Source of the DNA: Rhodospirillales bacterium
Lineage (GTDB): Bacteria > Pseudomonadota > Alphaproteobacteria > QKFK01 > SZUA-500
Assembly (NCBI GenBank): GCA_003252195.1
Contig: QKFK01000224.1
Coordinates: 1 to 8,391, forward strand
Reading direction: 5' to 3'
Length of the DNA: 8,391 nucleotides
Shown here: piece after piece, positions 1 through 5,654 of the stretch
How the letters are laid out: every line of letters begins with the position of its first letter
Numbering within the stretch: the stretch's first letter is position 1
Position numbers and translations under genes: made by a program
Notes under the pieces: model-generated
What the model was told of the DNA's origin: nothing
The model's input: the letters and a program-made list of their open reading frames with translations, nothing else
Databases searched by the model: none

Positions 1-18
1 AACGCCCAATAATTGCAC

Positions 19-48
19 AAAAATGGCGGGATTACTAATAATCTCGCC
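19..48 (-). terminator. Intrinsic terminator of the 66-434 gene
   Basis: Read on the minus strand, arms at 39-48 and 25-34 form GGCG-A-GATTA / TAATC-C-CGCC with one A/C mismatch and a 4-nt loop, followed by ATTTTTG. The stem begins 18 nt behind the stop codon of the 66-434 gene, and the T-run lies only on the minus-strand side. Both points make it the terminator of that gene. Confidence 0.75.
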
Positions 49-65
49 TAGTCACAAAAAATAAA

Positions 66-434
66 TTATTCTACGCCATATTCACTGCCTACAACTTTGT
101 AAACAGCATATCCATTGCGCAATGTTGAAAGCTTTAACTCTGGAGTTAAATTCTTATCTTCTAGCACTTCTAACGCCCAACGGTTTTTATTAGCAGCGTT
201 AAAATCTACATCAAAACGCCACAACAAATCCACAAAGGCCATTGCAGAATATTCACTATCTAATCCATATGAGCAAGCTCTTGAGCAATTTGATTTAACT
301 ATATCTGATAGCTCAACATCGCTATGAAACTTTGCTTTTTCAGGAAATTCAGAACGTAAATATTCAATCGCATGATGAAAGAATTTGTGCTCTTGAAGTT
401 TATTCAAACGACTATCTATGTTTTCCAAACTCAT
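66..434 (-). CDS. Small hypothetical protein, about 122 aa
   Basis: The function is not recognised. From the ATG at 434 the protein has 122 residues, no signal peptide and no membrane segment, so it is probably cytoplasmic. The middle reads CSYGLDSEY (54-62), then FVDLLWRFDVDFN (67-79), then RWALEVLED (85-93). This run of a tyrosine-glycine turn with E, an aromatic helix, and a W-A-x-x-x-L-E-D segment resembles small uncharacterised proteins often found beside type VI secretion or Rhs genes; I cannot confirm family membership. The frame is open to a TTG at 461, with GAGG only 1 nt from that TTG. A promoter candidate at 468-496 puts transcription start near 461, which favours the ATG at 434. 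GGGGG sits 1 nt before that ATG, so the ribosome site is poor. The gene stands alone, divergent from the Mur ligase gene and closed by its own terminator. Confidence 0.7.
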   Translation of the reverse strand: MSLENIDSRLNKLQEHKFFHHAIEYLRSEFPEKAKFHSDVELSDIVKSNCSRACSYGLDSEYSAMAFVDLLWRFDVDFNAANKNRWALEVLEDKNLTPELKLSTLRNGYAVYKVVGSEYGVE

Positions 435-467
435 ACCCCCATGTACTTTTTTGAACAACAAACCTCG

Positions 468-496
468 ATTCTATCGCCAAAAGTTGTACAAAACAA
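468..496 (-). promoter_or_regulatory. Candidate promoter of the 66-434 gene
   Basis: On the minus strand, TTGTTT (491-496) is separated by 17 nt from TAGAAT (468-473), which matches five of six bases of the sigma-70 -10 consensus. Transcription would start near 461, giving a leader of about 27 nt to the ATG at 434. The same -10 hexamer recurs in front of the kinase gene at 5613-5618. The -35 match is weak. Confidence 0.4.
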
Positions 497-581
497 GAAA
501 TTTTATACAAAAAGGCTAATTTAATATCCTTAATTAAAAATATACATTTCTATCTTATTATTTTTTAACCATAAAATTTTT

Positions 582-587
582 AGAGGG
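582..587 (+). promoter_or_regulatory. Ribosome binding site of the Mur ligase
   Basis: AGAGGG lies 8 nt before the ATG at 596, a strong Shine-Dalgarno match that fixes this start. The rest of the intergenic stretch 497-581 is very AT-rich, and I see no convincing plus-strand promoter in it. Confidence 0.7.
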
Positions 588-595
588 CAAAAATA

Positions 596-1990
596 ATGGA
601 TAACAAAGGCTATTTTTTCTGTGGGATCGGCGGAAGCGGCATGAGTGCTTTGGCTGAATATCTTATAAAATCAAATGTAACCGTATATGGATCAGACAGA
701 TCTTTTGATAATGCTGGCAACGTTATAATTAAAGAAAAACTCTCTAATTTAGGCATAAAATTATTCCCACAAGATGGAAGTGGCATTACTGACTTTAATG
801 GAACATTGGTTATCTCAAGCGCTATAGAAAATTCTATTCCTGATGTGGCCAAAGCTATCGAAAAAGGTCTTAATATTATTAAACGCTCTGACTTGTTAGC
901 AGAGATTTTCCATACCCACCGTGTTAAAATCGCTATTGGTGGCACCAGTGGCAAAACAACTGTTACCGCCATGGTTGGACATATTATGCGCAAAGCAGGG
1001 CTTGAGCCAACCATCATTAATGGTGGTAATATGCTAAATTTATTAAAAGACAACCCAGAGTTAATAGGCAACAGCCTAAAAGGTAACAAAAACTTTTGCG
1101 TTATTGAGGCGGATGAGAGCGATGGCTCAATTGAAAAATATCTCCCTTCTATTTCTGTTATTAATAATATTAGCTTAGACCACAAACCAATTAGTGAGTT
1201 ACACCCCTTATTTCAGCATTTTGCAGGAAAAGCAGATATTGGAACAGTGTTAAACATTGATTGCACCGAAACATCGTTATTAAAGGAACATTGTCATAAA
1301 GCGGTTACCGTGTCTCTTAAAGATAGAAAAGCAGATATATATTTACAAAAAAGGCAACAGGATACTTATGGAATTTCTTACTCTTTAGAGCAACAAGAAT
1401 TCAAATTACAAACATATGGTGAGCATAATGTATATAATGCTGGAGTTGCTATTGCCACCGCAAGCTTACTAGACATACCTCCTCTAAAAGCCGCTGAATA
1501 TCTAAGTGATTTTGCAGGAACAGAACGTCGTTTCCAGATAATTGGCACCAACAATAAAAACATCACAGTAATAGATGATTTTGCCCATAACCCAGAAAAA
1601 ATATCTGCAACGTTAACAACCCTAGCGGGGCACGAAGGAAGAATAGTTGCGCTGTACCAACCACACGGTTTTGCTCCAACCAGATTAGCTAAAAATGAAC
1701 TCATCACAGCTTTAGGAGGCAACCTACGCAAAGATGATATCTTAATCATGCCTGAGATATTCTTTGCAGGAGGCACCGCAACAAAAGATATTTCTTCTAA
1801 CGACATATTAGAAGAAGTTAGCCGTGTTTATGGAAATGATTGCTACTTTTTTGAAAACAGGTCTGACATTATTTCATTTTTAAGTAAACATGCCATACCT
1901 AATGATACTATTATAATCATGGGAGCTCGTGATAATTCTCTAAGCGACTTTGCTAATGAGATTTACAAGTCACTATCATGCAAAGGATAA
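596..1990 (+). CDS. Mur ligase family protein (MurC/Mpl-like)
   Basis: This is an ATP-dependent amide ligase of the MurC/Mpl branch, acting in the cytoplasm on UDP-MurNAc. It has 464 residues with three domains. The N-terminal UDP-binding Rossmann fold carries GIGGSGM at 10-16. The central ATPase domain carries the P-loop GGTSGKTT at 115-122 (K120), EADESDGS from 171 (Mg-binding acid region) and NNISLDH at 190-196. The C-terminal domain carries DDFAHNP and QPHGFAPTR. It departs from housekeeping MurC: the P-loop is GTSGKTT rather than GTHGKTT, LDHKPIS replaces the usual DH-(M/L)D region, and GARDNSL near the end replaces GAGDIG. I infer a specialised paralogue. With an LD-carboxypeptidase 3 nt downstream, the best guess is an Mpl-type ligase joining recycled murein tripeptide to UDP-MurNAc. 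A divergent MurC using L-Ala remains possible. Confidence 0.85.
   Translation: MDNKGYFFCGIGGSGMSALAEYLIKSNVTVYGSDRSFDNAGNVIIKEKLSNLGIKLFPQDGSGITDFNGTLVISSAIENSIPDVAKAIEKGLNIIKRSDLLAEIFHTHRVKIAIGGTSGKTTVTAMVGHIMRKAGLEPTIINGGNMLNLLKDNPELIGNSLKGNKNFCVIEADESDGSIEKYLPSISVINNISLDHKPISELHPLFQHFAGKADIGTVLNIDCTETSLLKEHCHKAVTVSLKDRKADIYLQKRQQDTYGISYSLEQQEFKLQTYGEHNVYNAGVAIATASLLDIPPLKAAEYLSDFAGTERRFQIIGTNNKNITVIDDFAHNPEKISATLTTLAGHEGRIVALYQPHGFAPTRLAKNELITALGGNLRKDDILIMPEIFFAGGTATKDISSNDILEEVSRVYGNDCYFFENRSDIISFLSKHAIPNDTIIIMGARDNSLSDFANEIYKSLSCKG
1982..1987 (+). promoter_or_regulatory. Ribosome binding site of the LD-carboxypeptidase
   Basis: AAAGGA overlaps the last two sense codons of the Mur ligase gene and lies 6 nt before the ATG at 1994. 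This arrangement suggests co-transcription and possibly translational coupling of the two genes. Confidence 0.65.
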
Positions 1991-1993
1991 ACC

Positions 1994-2908
1994 ATGCTAC
2001 AGCCAGAAATTCTTAAACAAGGCGATACCATAGCCCTAATTGCGCCATCTAGCCCATTAGGAGACGAGGCCGAAAGCAAGCTTAACAAAACCATCGCTTA
2101 TTTTAAACAACGTGGCTACAAAGTAAGCTTGGGTGAAAATATAAAAAAAGCCTCGAGGTTTCTTGCTGGCAGTGATGAAGAAAGAGCAAATGACATAAAT
2201 AGTGCTTTTGCAAACACCGAAGTAAAGGCTATCTTTTGTGCAAGAGGTGGATATGGTAGTGCAAGAGCTCTTCCTCTTTTAGATTACGAACTAATTAAAA
2301 ATAATCCTAAATTACTCGTCTGTTTTAGCGATTCTACGGCTCTGCAAATGGGGATTTATACCAAAACAGGACTATGTGGCATTACTGGCTTTGCTCCAGC
2401 GTACGACATTAATGAAAATGATTTAAGCACTGAAAAGATGCTTGAAACTAGCTTTTGGGACCTTGCAACAGCTAAATATAAAAGCATTAAGCTAGGACAA
2501 CCCGTTGTTTCTGGTACTGCTAATGGAGAAATCATAGGTGGTTGCCTAACTTTAATTGAAAGCTTAATCGGCACCGAATATATGCCTAGCACAGATAACA
2601 AAATCCTGTTCCTTGAAGATGTTGGCGAAGAACCTTACAAAGTAGATAAAATGATTAACCACCTTTATCAAGCGGGCATATTTAAGAATATTAATGGCAT
2701 GATATGGGGAAATTTTCATGAATGTAACCCATCAGAAAAGAACAAAAAAGATGGAACAATTGATGACGTAATCAATGAATGGGCAAATAAAATAAATATA
2801 CCTTCTATCAAGAACCTCCCTTATGGGCACCAAAAAGAGCGTATATGCCTAGCTTTTGGAAATAAATGTGAGCTAGATGCAACATCTTCTACTTTAAAAT
2901 TCAAATAA
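1994..2908 (+). CDS. ldcA: Muramoyltetrapeptide LD-carboxypeptidase (S66 family)
   Basis: This peptidase removes the C-terminal D-Ala from murein tetrapeptides through the L-D bond, yielding the tripeptide that is reused in peptidoglycan recycling. Its 304 residues match the usual S66 length. The N-terminal half has GDTIALIAPSSP (10-21), RGGYGSARALPLLD, and the nucleophile motif CFSDST with S112. The C-terminal half has FLEDVGEEPYKVDKMINHL, holding the acidic member of the triad (E208 or E212), and LPYGH with the presumed catalytic H279. The Ser-Glu-His triad of the family is therefore present. There is no signal peptide, as expected for a cytoplasmic recycling enzyme. It is the second gene of an operon with the Mur ligase. 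MccF-type self-immunity peptidases share this fold, but the murein-ligase neighbour favours LdcA. Confidence 0.9.
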   Translation: MLQPEILKQGDTIALIAPSSPLGDEAESKLNKTIAYFKQRGYKVSLGENIKKASRFLAGSDEERANDINSAFANTEVKAIFCARGGYGSARALPLLDYELIKNNPKLLVCFSDSTALQMGIYTKTGLCGITGFAPAYDINENDLSTEKMLETSFWDLATAKYKSIKLGQPVVSGTANGEIIGGCLTLIESLIGTEYMPSTDNKILFLEDVGEEPYKVDKMINHLYQAGIFKNINGMIWGNFHECNPSEKNKKDGTIDDVINEWANKINIPSIKNLPYGHQKERICLAFGNKCELDATSSTLKFK

Positions 2909-2919
2909 AACTATCTTTT

Positions 2920-2948
2920 TAGACAAAATTGCTAGACACAAATAAAAA
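2920..2948 (+). promoter_or_regulatory. Candidate promoter of the metallopeptidase gene
   Basis: TAGACA (2920-2925), one base from TTGACA, is followed after 17 nt by TAAAAA (2943-2948). Start would be near 2955, leaving a leader of about 50 nt. A small hairpin CCTTAA / TTAAGG at 2953-2973 falls around the start region. The gap to the upstream operon is 96 nt with no clear plus-strand terminator, so read-through is also possible. Confidence 0.3.
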
Positions 2949-3004
2949 AACTCCTTAAACTTTAATCTTAAGGTAAAAAATAAAAACAAAGGTCTCGAGT
3001 TATT

Positions 3005-4204
3005 ATGAAATTAATACCAAATGGAAATAACCCAAAGTCATTAATTGATGCATTTAAGGTAGCAGGAGTAAAACCTGCCCTAACAGATCTAAATTCACCA
3101 TCTTTTAACGAAGAAAAAGATCCTGCCTTAATACAGCATCTTGAGACCCCAATTAACCTTGATGGAATGTCATACACTGACCAAGTTAAAGTTACTAAAA
3201 TGATTAACTTAGTAGCAGATAAAGCACCAAAGAGTGGCAAGCCATTATTAGAAATGGCGGCACAAAGAGGTTATTCTATTGCTATGGAATTTGCTATTGG
3301 CTCAAACGGTGGCTGTTCAAAAAAAGACAAACGTATTGTTTTAAGCCCACTAGAAGAGTTTAACACTTTAGTAAATGTGCTAACCCACGAATGCACCCAC
3401 GTTTTTCAATATAAAAACGGAGCGATGGATTTTGAAAACAGAGAAAGCCCTCGCGAAACCGATATTAAGTCAGAAATAATGCAATCAAGAGCCGCTGAAG
3501 CTGGCGCTCAAGCCGCAGCATGTGAAATTGCGTGGGAAATCTTTGATAATGGAGAGATTGGCCCTTACAGAGCTTTTAACAAATCAAACAAAGAAATTGC
3601 CGAGGCTTATGCTTCTGCAACATACGAAGAAAATGCCACCACAAATGGCACAGCAAAAACAGCAGCATTCCTTGCATGGTATGACAATAACCCTATTAAA
3701 TTCTCTTATGAAAGCTCATACCAGATTGCGGTTATGGAAGAACACAAACAAACAAATACCGATAAATTTGATACATACAGCAAAAAGGTATCTGGAGCAG
3801 AAACAACATCAACTATGTGCCTTGATATTGATGGCAAAAACTACTTTACCGAAGATCCTTCAGTATTAGAAAGTGGCAAATATGTTGATATTGCAGATGA
3901 AACCAAACAATCATTAACCGAATTGTTAAATCACCGTGAAAGCAAACATGGCTTAAAACCAGATGCATCTGTTGAAGAACTACCTAGTAGGGGCTTAGCC
4001 AATACATCTGGCACACAAGTTGTTAACCAAGCCAATTTAGAGCAACGCAGAGCTTTAGCTAATGCAAGAATTTCATATTACAACAGCAAAGAAGAAAATA
4101 TGGATTCTGAAAATGACAATTTTGCTGAAAGCAATATAGTGTGCTCAAGCAAAAATAATCCGCAAACGTCGCTCTTTAATCGAAAATGCTCCAGCAGCCG
4201 TTAG
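3005..4204 (+). CDS. Putative HExxH metallopeptidase (DUF6782-like)
   Basis: Probable zinc-dependent peptidase with unknown substrate. The 399-residue product has the zinc motif HECTH at 128-132 within a hydrophobic helix (LVNVLTHECTHVFQY), where H128, E129 and H132 are the expected ligands and catalytic base. RAAEAGAQAAA follows; E165 there is my candidate third ligand. This layout of HExxH followed 30-40 residues later by an E-A-x-A-Q-A helix fits the DUF6782 putative metallopeptidases that I associate with alphaproteobacteria. Residues 1-90 and the polar region after about 260 show no recognised domain. There is no signal peptide, so it acts in the cytoplasm or is exported by a specialised system. 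The start has a weak ribosome site: GAG at 5 nt, AAAGG at 12 nt. The last 15-20 codons look out of frame; the original stop was probably at 4251-4253, giving about 415 residues. Confidence 0.75.
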   Translation: MKLIPNGNNPKSLIDAFKVAGVKPALTDLNSPSFNEEKDPALIQHLETPINLDGMSYTDQVKVTKMINLVADKAPKSGKPLLEMAAQRGYSIAMEFAIGSNGGCSKKDKRIVLSPLEEFNTLVNVLTHECTHVFQYKNGAMDFENRESPRETDIKSEIMQSRAAEAGAQAAACEIAWEIFDNGEIGPYRAFNKSNKEIAEAYASATYEENATTNGTAKTAAFLAWYDNNPIKFSYESSYQIAVMEEHKQTNTDKFDTYSKKVSGAETTSTMCLDIDGKNYFTEDPSVLESGKYVDIADETKQSLTELLNHRESKHGLKPDASVEELPSRGLANTSGTQVVNQANLEQRRALANARISYYNSKEENMDSENDNFAESNIVCSSKNNPQTSLFNRKCSSSR

Positions 4205-4459
4205 TGTGCAACAAGTTGCTAGAGCCAGAAGAGCTTCAAGACAAATTATATAATATCAAACTATATTTGTGCTTCTACTAAACATTTCGCGCATAGAACG
4301 TCGGAATGTTTAGTAAGCATATTATCAATTTATCAAAAGCAACCATTAAAGAATCCGCAATAATGCATGTGTGCGCACGAAGCCACAATATAACGAACAA
4401 CAACACTGATTCGTTTTTAAATACAAACTATAAATTATAGAAATTTAGCTTAAAAGCGA
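4205..4459. other. Gene-free stretch between convergent genes
   Basis: This region lies between the metallopeptidase gene (plus) and the response regulator gene (minus). Its first 49 nt, to the TAA at 4251-4253, look like the displaced tail of the metallopeptidase gene. It then holds a strong palindrome (4271-4318) and a weak plus-strand terminator-like hairpin, AACGAA / TTCGTT at 4392-4415, with a 12-nt loop and a T-run ending at 4418. I see no other coding signal or RNA gene here. Confidence 0.6.
4271..4318. repeat. Long palindrome between convergent genes
   Basis: TACTAAACATT (4276-4286) and its exact complement AATGTTTAGTA (4305-4315) form 11 perfect pairs. The stem extends inward through a T-G wobble and CGCG / CG-T-CG with a single bulge, leaving a small loop around 4292-4298. 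GCTT and AAGC can extend it outward with a small bulge. Neither side carries a T-run, so it is not a classical intrinsic terminator, but its place between convergent genes suggests an end-of-transcript or mRNA-stabilising role. A dispersed palindromic repeat is the alternative. Confidence 0.6.
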
Positions 4460-5173
4460 CTAAACCCACTCAACATCTGGCGTAAACAAATACCCTTGAG
4501 CACGAATCGTTTTGATCATGCTATCATCTCCAAGTTTTTTACGCAGACGCATAGTAAGAACGTCAATACTTCTTTCAAATGGCGACATCTCTCTACCGTA
4601 GACCAAATCAATCAATTTATCACGATTAAGAATCTTTTGTGGCGCACTAACGAAAGCCTGCAAAAGCTTTGCCTCTGCAGAAGTAATATGTATGGAGTTT
4701 CCTTCAGGGTCATTAAGTTCAAATTTAGCCACACTAAAGCGCCATTGCGCAAATGAAGCTATATCTTTAGATGATTTATCATCAGACTTATTGCTTGATG
4801 CCACATTTTCACTACGACGAAGAACTGAACGAATCCTAGCAAGCAATTCTCTTGCTTCAAATGGCTTAGTAATATAATCGTCAGCCCCCATTTCAAGACC
4901 GATAATTCTATCAACCATATCTGTTCTGCCTGTAACCATGATTATAGGTATATTATCTGCGCTTCTGATTTGTCTTGCTAAATCTAGCCCATCTTCACCA
5001 GGAAGGTTCAAATCCATAATAACCAAATCTGGCTTGCCCTCTTCCATAGATTCACGCATCTGCTTGCCACTAGCCGCAACACACACATCAAAACCGTTAT
5101 TATTTAGATATTCGGCAACGAAACTGCTTACATTTTCATCGTCTTCTACTAAAAGCAATCGTCTATTCTTCAT
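4460..5173 (-). CDS. OmpR-family response regulator
   Basis: Two-component DNA-binding regulator of 237 residues from the ATG at 5173. The receiver domain (about 4-115) has a complete phosphorylation site: acidic pair D11/D12, phospho-acceptor D54 in VIMDLNLPGEDG, T81 in MVTGR, and K103 in ITKPF. A polar, serine-rich linker (about 121-138) leads to a winged-helix OmpR/PhoB DNA-binding domain (about 140-237) with LTMRLRKKLGDD and IKTIRAQGYLF. The phrase GREMSPFERSIDV is typical of alphaproteobacterial members. The frame is open to a TTG at 5188, but the ATG at 5173 has GGTGA 8 nt upstream, so I chose it. It stands divergent from the hybrid histidine kinase, the obvious candidate partner. Four 10-bp-spaced repeats just upstream suggest that it controls its own gene. 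The specific regulon cannot be told from sequence. Confidence 0.93.
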   Translation of the reverse strand: MKNRRLLLVEDDENVSSFVAEYLNNNGFDVCVAASGKQMRESMEEGKPDLVIMDLNLPGEDGLDLARQIRSADNIPIIMVTGRTDMVDRIIGLEMGADDYITKPFEARELLARIRSVLRRSENVASSNKSDDKSSKDIASFAQWRFSVAKFELNDPEGNSIHITSAEAKLLQAFVSAPQKILNRDKLIDLVYGREMSPFERSIDVLTMRLRKKLGDDSMIKTIRAQGYLFTPDVEWV

Positions 5174-5200
5174 ATTAAAAGTCACCAAAACAATTAAACC

Positions 5201-5240
5201 ATTTACACTATGTTACAAACTTATACAAATTTTTACAACA
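5201..5240 (-). promoter_or_regulatory. Tandem 10-bp repeats: probable regulator binding site
   Basis: Four consecutive 10-mers on the plus strand carry TACA at the same place: ATTTACACTA, TGTTACAAAC, TTATACAAAT, TTTTACAACA. TACA starts at 5204, 5214, 5224 and 5234, an exact helical-turn period. On the minus strand the core reads TGTAA. OmpR/PhoB-family dimers bind direct repeats of about this spacing. The array overlaps a possible minus-strand promoter, TTGTAA (5233-5238), 17 nt, TAACAT (5210-5215), 37 nt from the regulator's ATG. The overlap suggests autorepression, though activation cannot be excluded. Confidence 0.55.
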
Positions 5241-5306
5241 TTTCATCTCTATTGTCATTATTTAGCAACAATAAATGTGTAATAATGATTTATAAGAAAA
5301 AAAGAA

Positions 5307-5370
5307 ATTCCCCTTTCCGTGCCACACTCCTTACTATGTCACACCCCGGCACGGTTGCCCAAAGGGGAAT
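5307..5370. repeat. Hairpin A: two-part perfect stem
   Basis: The outer stem ATTCCCCTTT (5307-5316) pairs perfectly with AAAGGGGAAT (5361-5370). The inner stem CCGTGCC (5317-5323) pairs perfectly with GGCACGG (5348-5354). A one-sided 6-nt bulge, TTGCCC, lies between the stems, and the apical loop is 24 nt. Read on the minus strand, the outer stem is followed at once by TTCTTTTTTTCTT, so it could also terminate leftward transcription. Confidence 0.8.
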
Positions 5371-5373
5371 ACC

Positions 5374-5434
5374 TCTGCCCCCTACTTCCTCTTCCTATTA
5401 AGAGTCCTGCAATTAAACCAAAATAGGGGGCAGA
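5374..5434. repeat. Hairpin B: 11-bp perfect stem with inner hairpin
   Basis: TCTGCCCCCTA (5374-5384) pairs perfectly with TAGGGGGCAGA (5424-5434). Inside the large loop a second stem forms between CTCTT (5389-5393) and AAGAG (5400-5404), with a 6-nt loop. It begins 3 nt after hairpin A. The C-runs and G-runs of A and B could also pair with one another, so alternative folds are possible. Confidence 0.75.
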
Positions 5435-5563
5435 AAACAAAAAAGAAGAATAAGAACAAAAAACGCCAATAACAAAAAAACAACTTTAGAGTAGGTACAA
5501 GAAGAAGAACAAGAAGCAACAACAAGAAGAACGCTATAAGATCATAAACATCTGAACTTCTTT

Positions 5564-5588
5564 AGGGCTACTCAACCAGCCCTTTTTT
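5564..5588 (+). terminator. Plus-strand intrinsic terminator before the kinase gene
   Basis: AGGGCT (5564-5569) pairs with AGCCCT (5578-5583) around an 8-nt loop, and the T-run continues to 5588. The kinase start codon lies 66 nt further on. The only DNA upstream on this strand is the intergenic region, so it ends a noncoding transcript or acts as an attenuator for the kinase. Confidence 0.75.
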
Positions 5589-5589
5589 G

Positions 5590-5618
5590 TTGCCCTTTTT
5601 TATTCGTTCTTGTAGAAT
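5590..5618 (+). promoter_or_regulatory. Candidate promoter of the histidine kinase gene
   Basis: TTGCCC (5590-5595) and TAGAAT (5613-5618) are 17 nt apart, matching four and five bases of the sigma-70 hexamers. Start would be near 5625, about 30 nt before the ATG at 5655. Its -35 box begins right after the terminator T-run, which suggests that kinase expression is separated from whatever is transcribed upstream. Confidence 0.45.
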
Positions 5619-5654
5619 CAGTCTAAATTACAACAACAACTTTTAAAAACTATC

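Larger units (their letters stand above)
5300..5590 (+). ncRNA. Candidate structured small RNA between regulator and kinase
   Basis: No protein-coding signal is visible here, but the plus strand has the parts of a small RNA. Hairpin A (5307-5370) and hairpin B (5374-5434) form a GC-rich block in AT-rich surroundings. An almost T-free linker (about 5434-5532) follows, rich in A-R-N triplets of the kind bound by the distal face of Hfq. An intrinsic terminator (5564-5588) ends it. Nothing coding lies upstream of that terminator on the same strand, so a noncoding transcript is the simplest reason for it. The 5' end is uncertain; TATAAG at 5291-5296 is a possible -10 but has no convincing -35. Alternatives are a leader with an attenuator for the kinase gene, or a shorter minus-strand RNA ending at hairpin A. 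I could not match it to 6S, SRP or tmRNA. Confidence 0.45.

Noticed and set aside
521..537. Clustered TTAA that might be a CtrA box
   Set aside because: The TTAA copies are 5 and 9 nt apart rather than the 7 nt required for TTAA-N7-TTAA, and the surroundings are simply AT-rich.
610..1185. A long minus-strand open frame opposite the Mur ligase gene
   Set aside because: The plus strand encodes all Mur ligase motifs over this range; the antisense translation is low-complexity hydrophobic and has no family features.
2953..2973. Hairpin CCTTAA / TTAAGG followed on the minus strand by a T-run
   Set aside because: It looks like a minus-strand terminator, but no minus-strand gene points into it and the AT-only stem is weak.
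4289..4300. GCGCATAGAACG shared with 6506-6517
   Set aside because: A single 12-mer match in a window this size is compatible with chance; the second copy lies inside kinase coding sequence and the flanks do not match.
5210..5401. A 63-codon plus-strand open frame across hairpin A
   Set aside because: It spans AT-rich control DNA and the GC-rich hairpin with abrupt composition change, has no ribosome site, and its proline/serine-rich end is simply the hairpin arms read as codons.
5307..5434. 6S RNA, SRP RNA or tmRNA
   Set aside because: There is no SRP GGAAGG tetraloop region, no tmRNA acceptor end and no single long interrupted duplex with a central bubble as in 6S RNA; two separate hairpins are seen instead.
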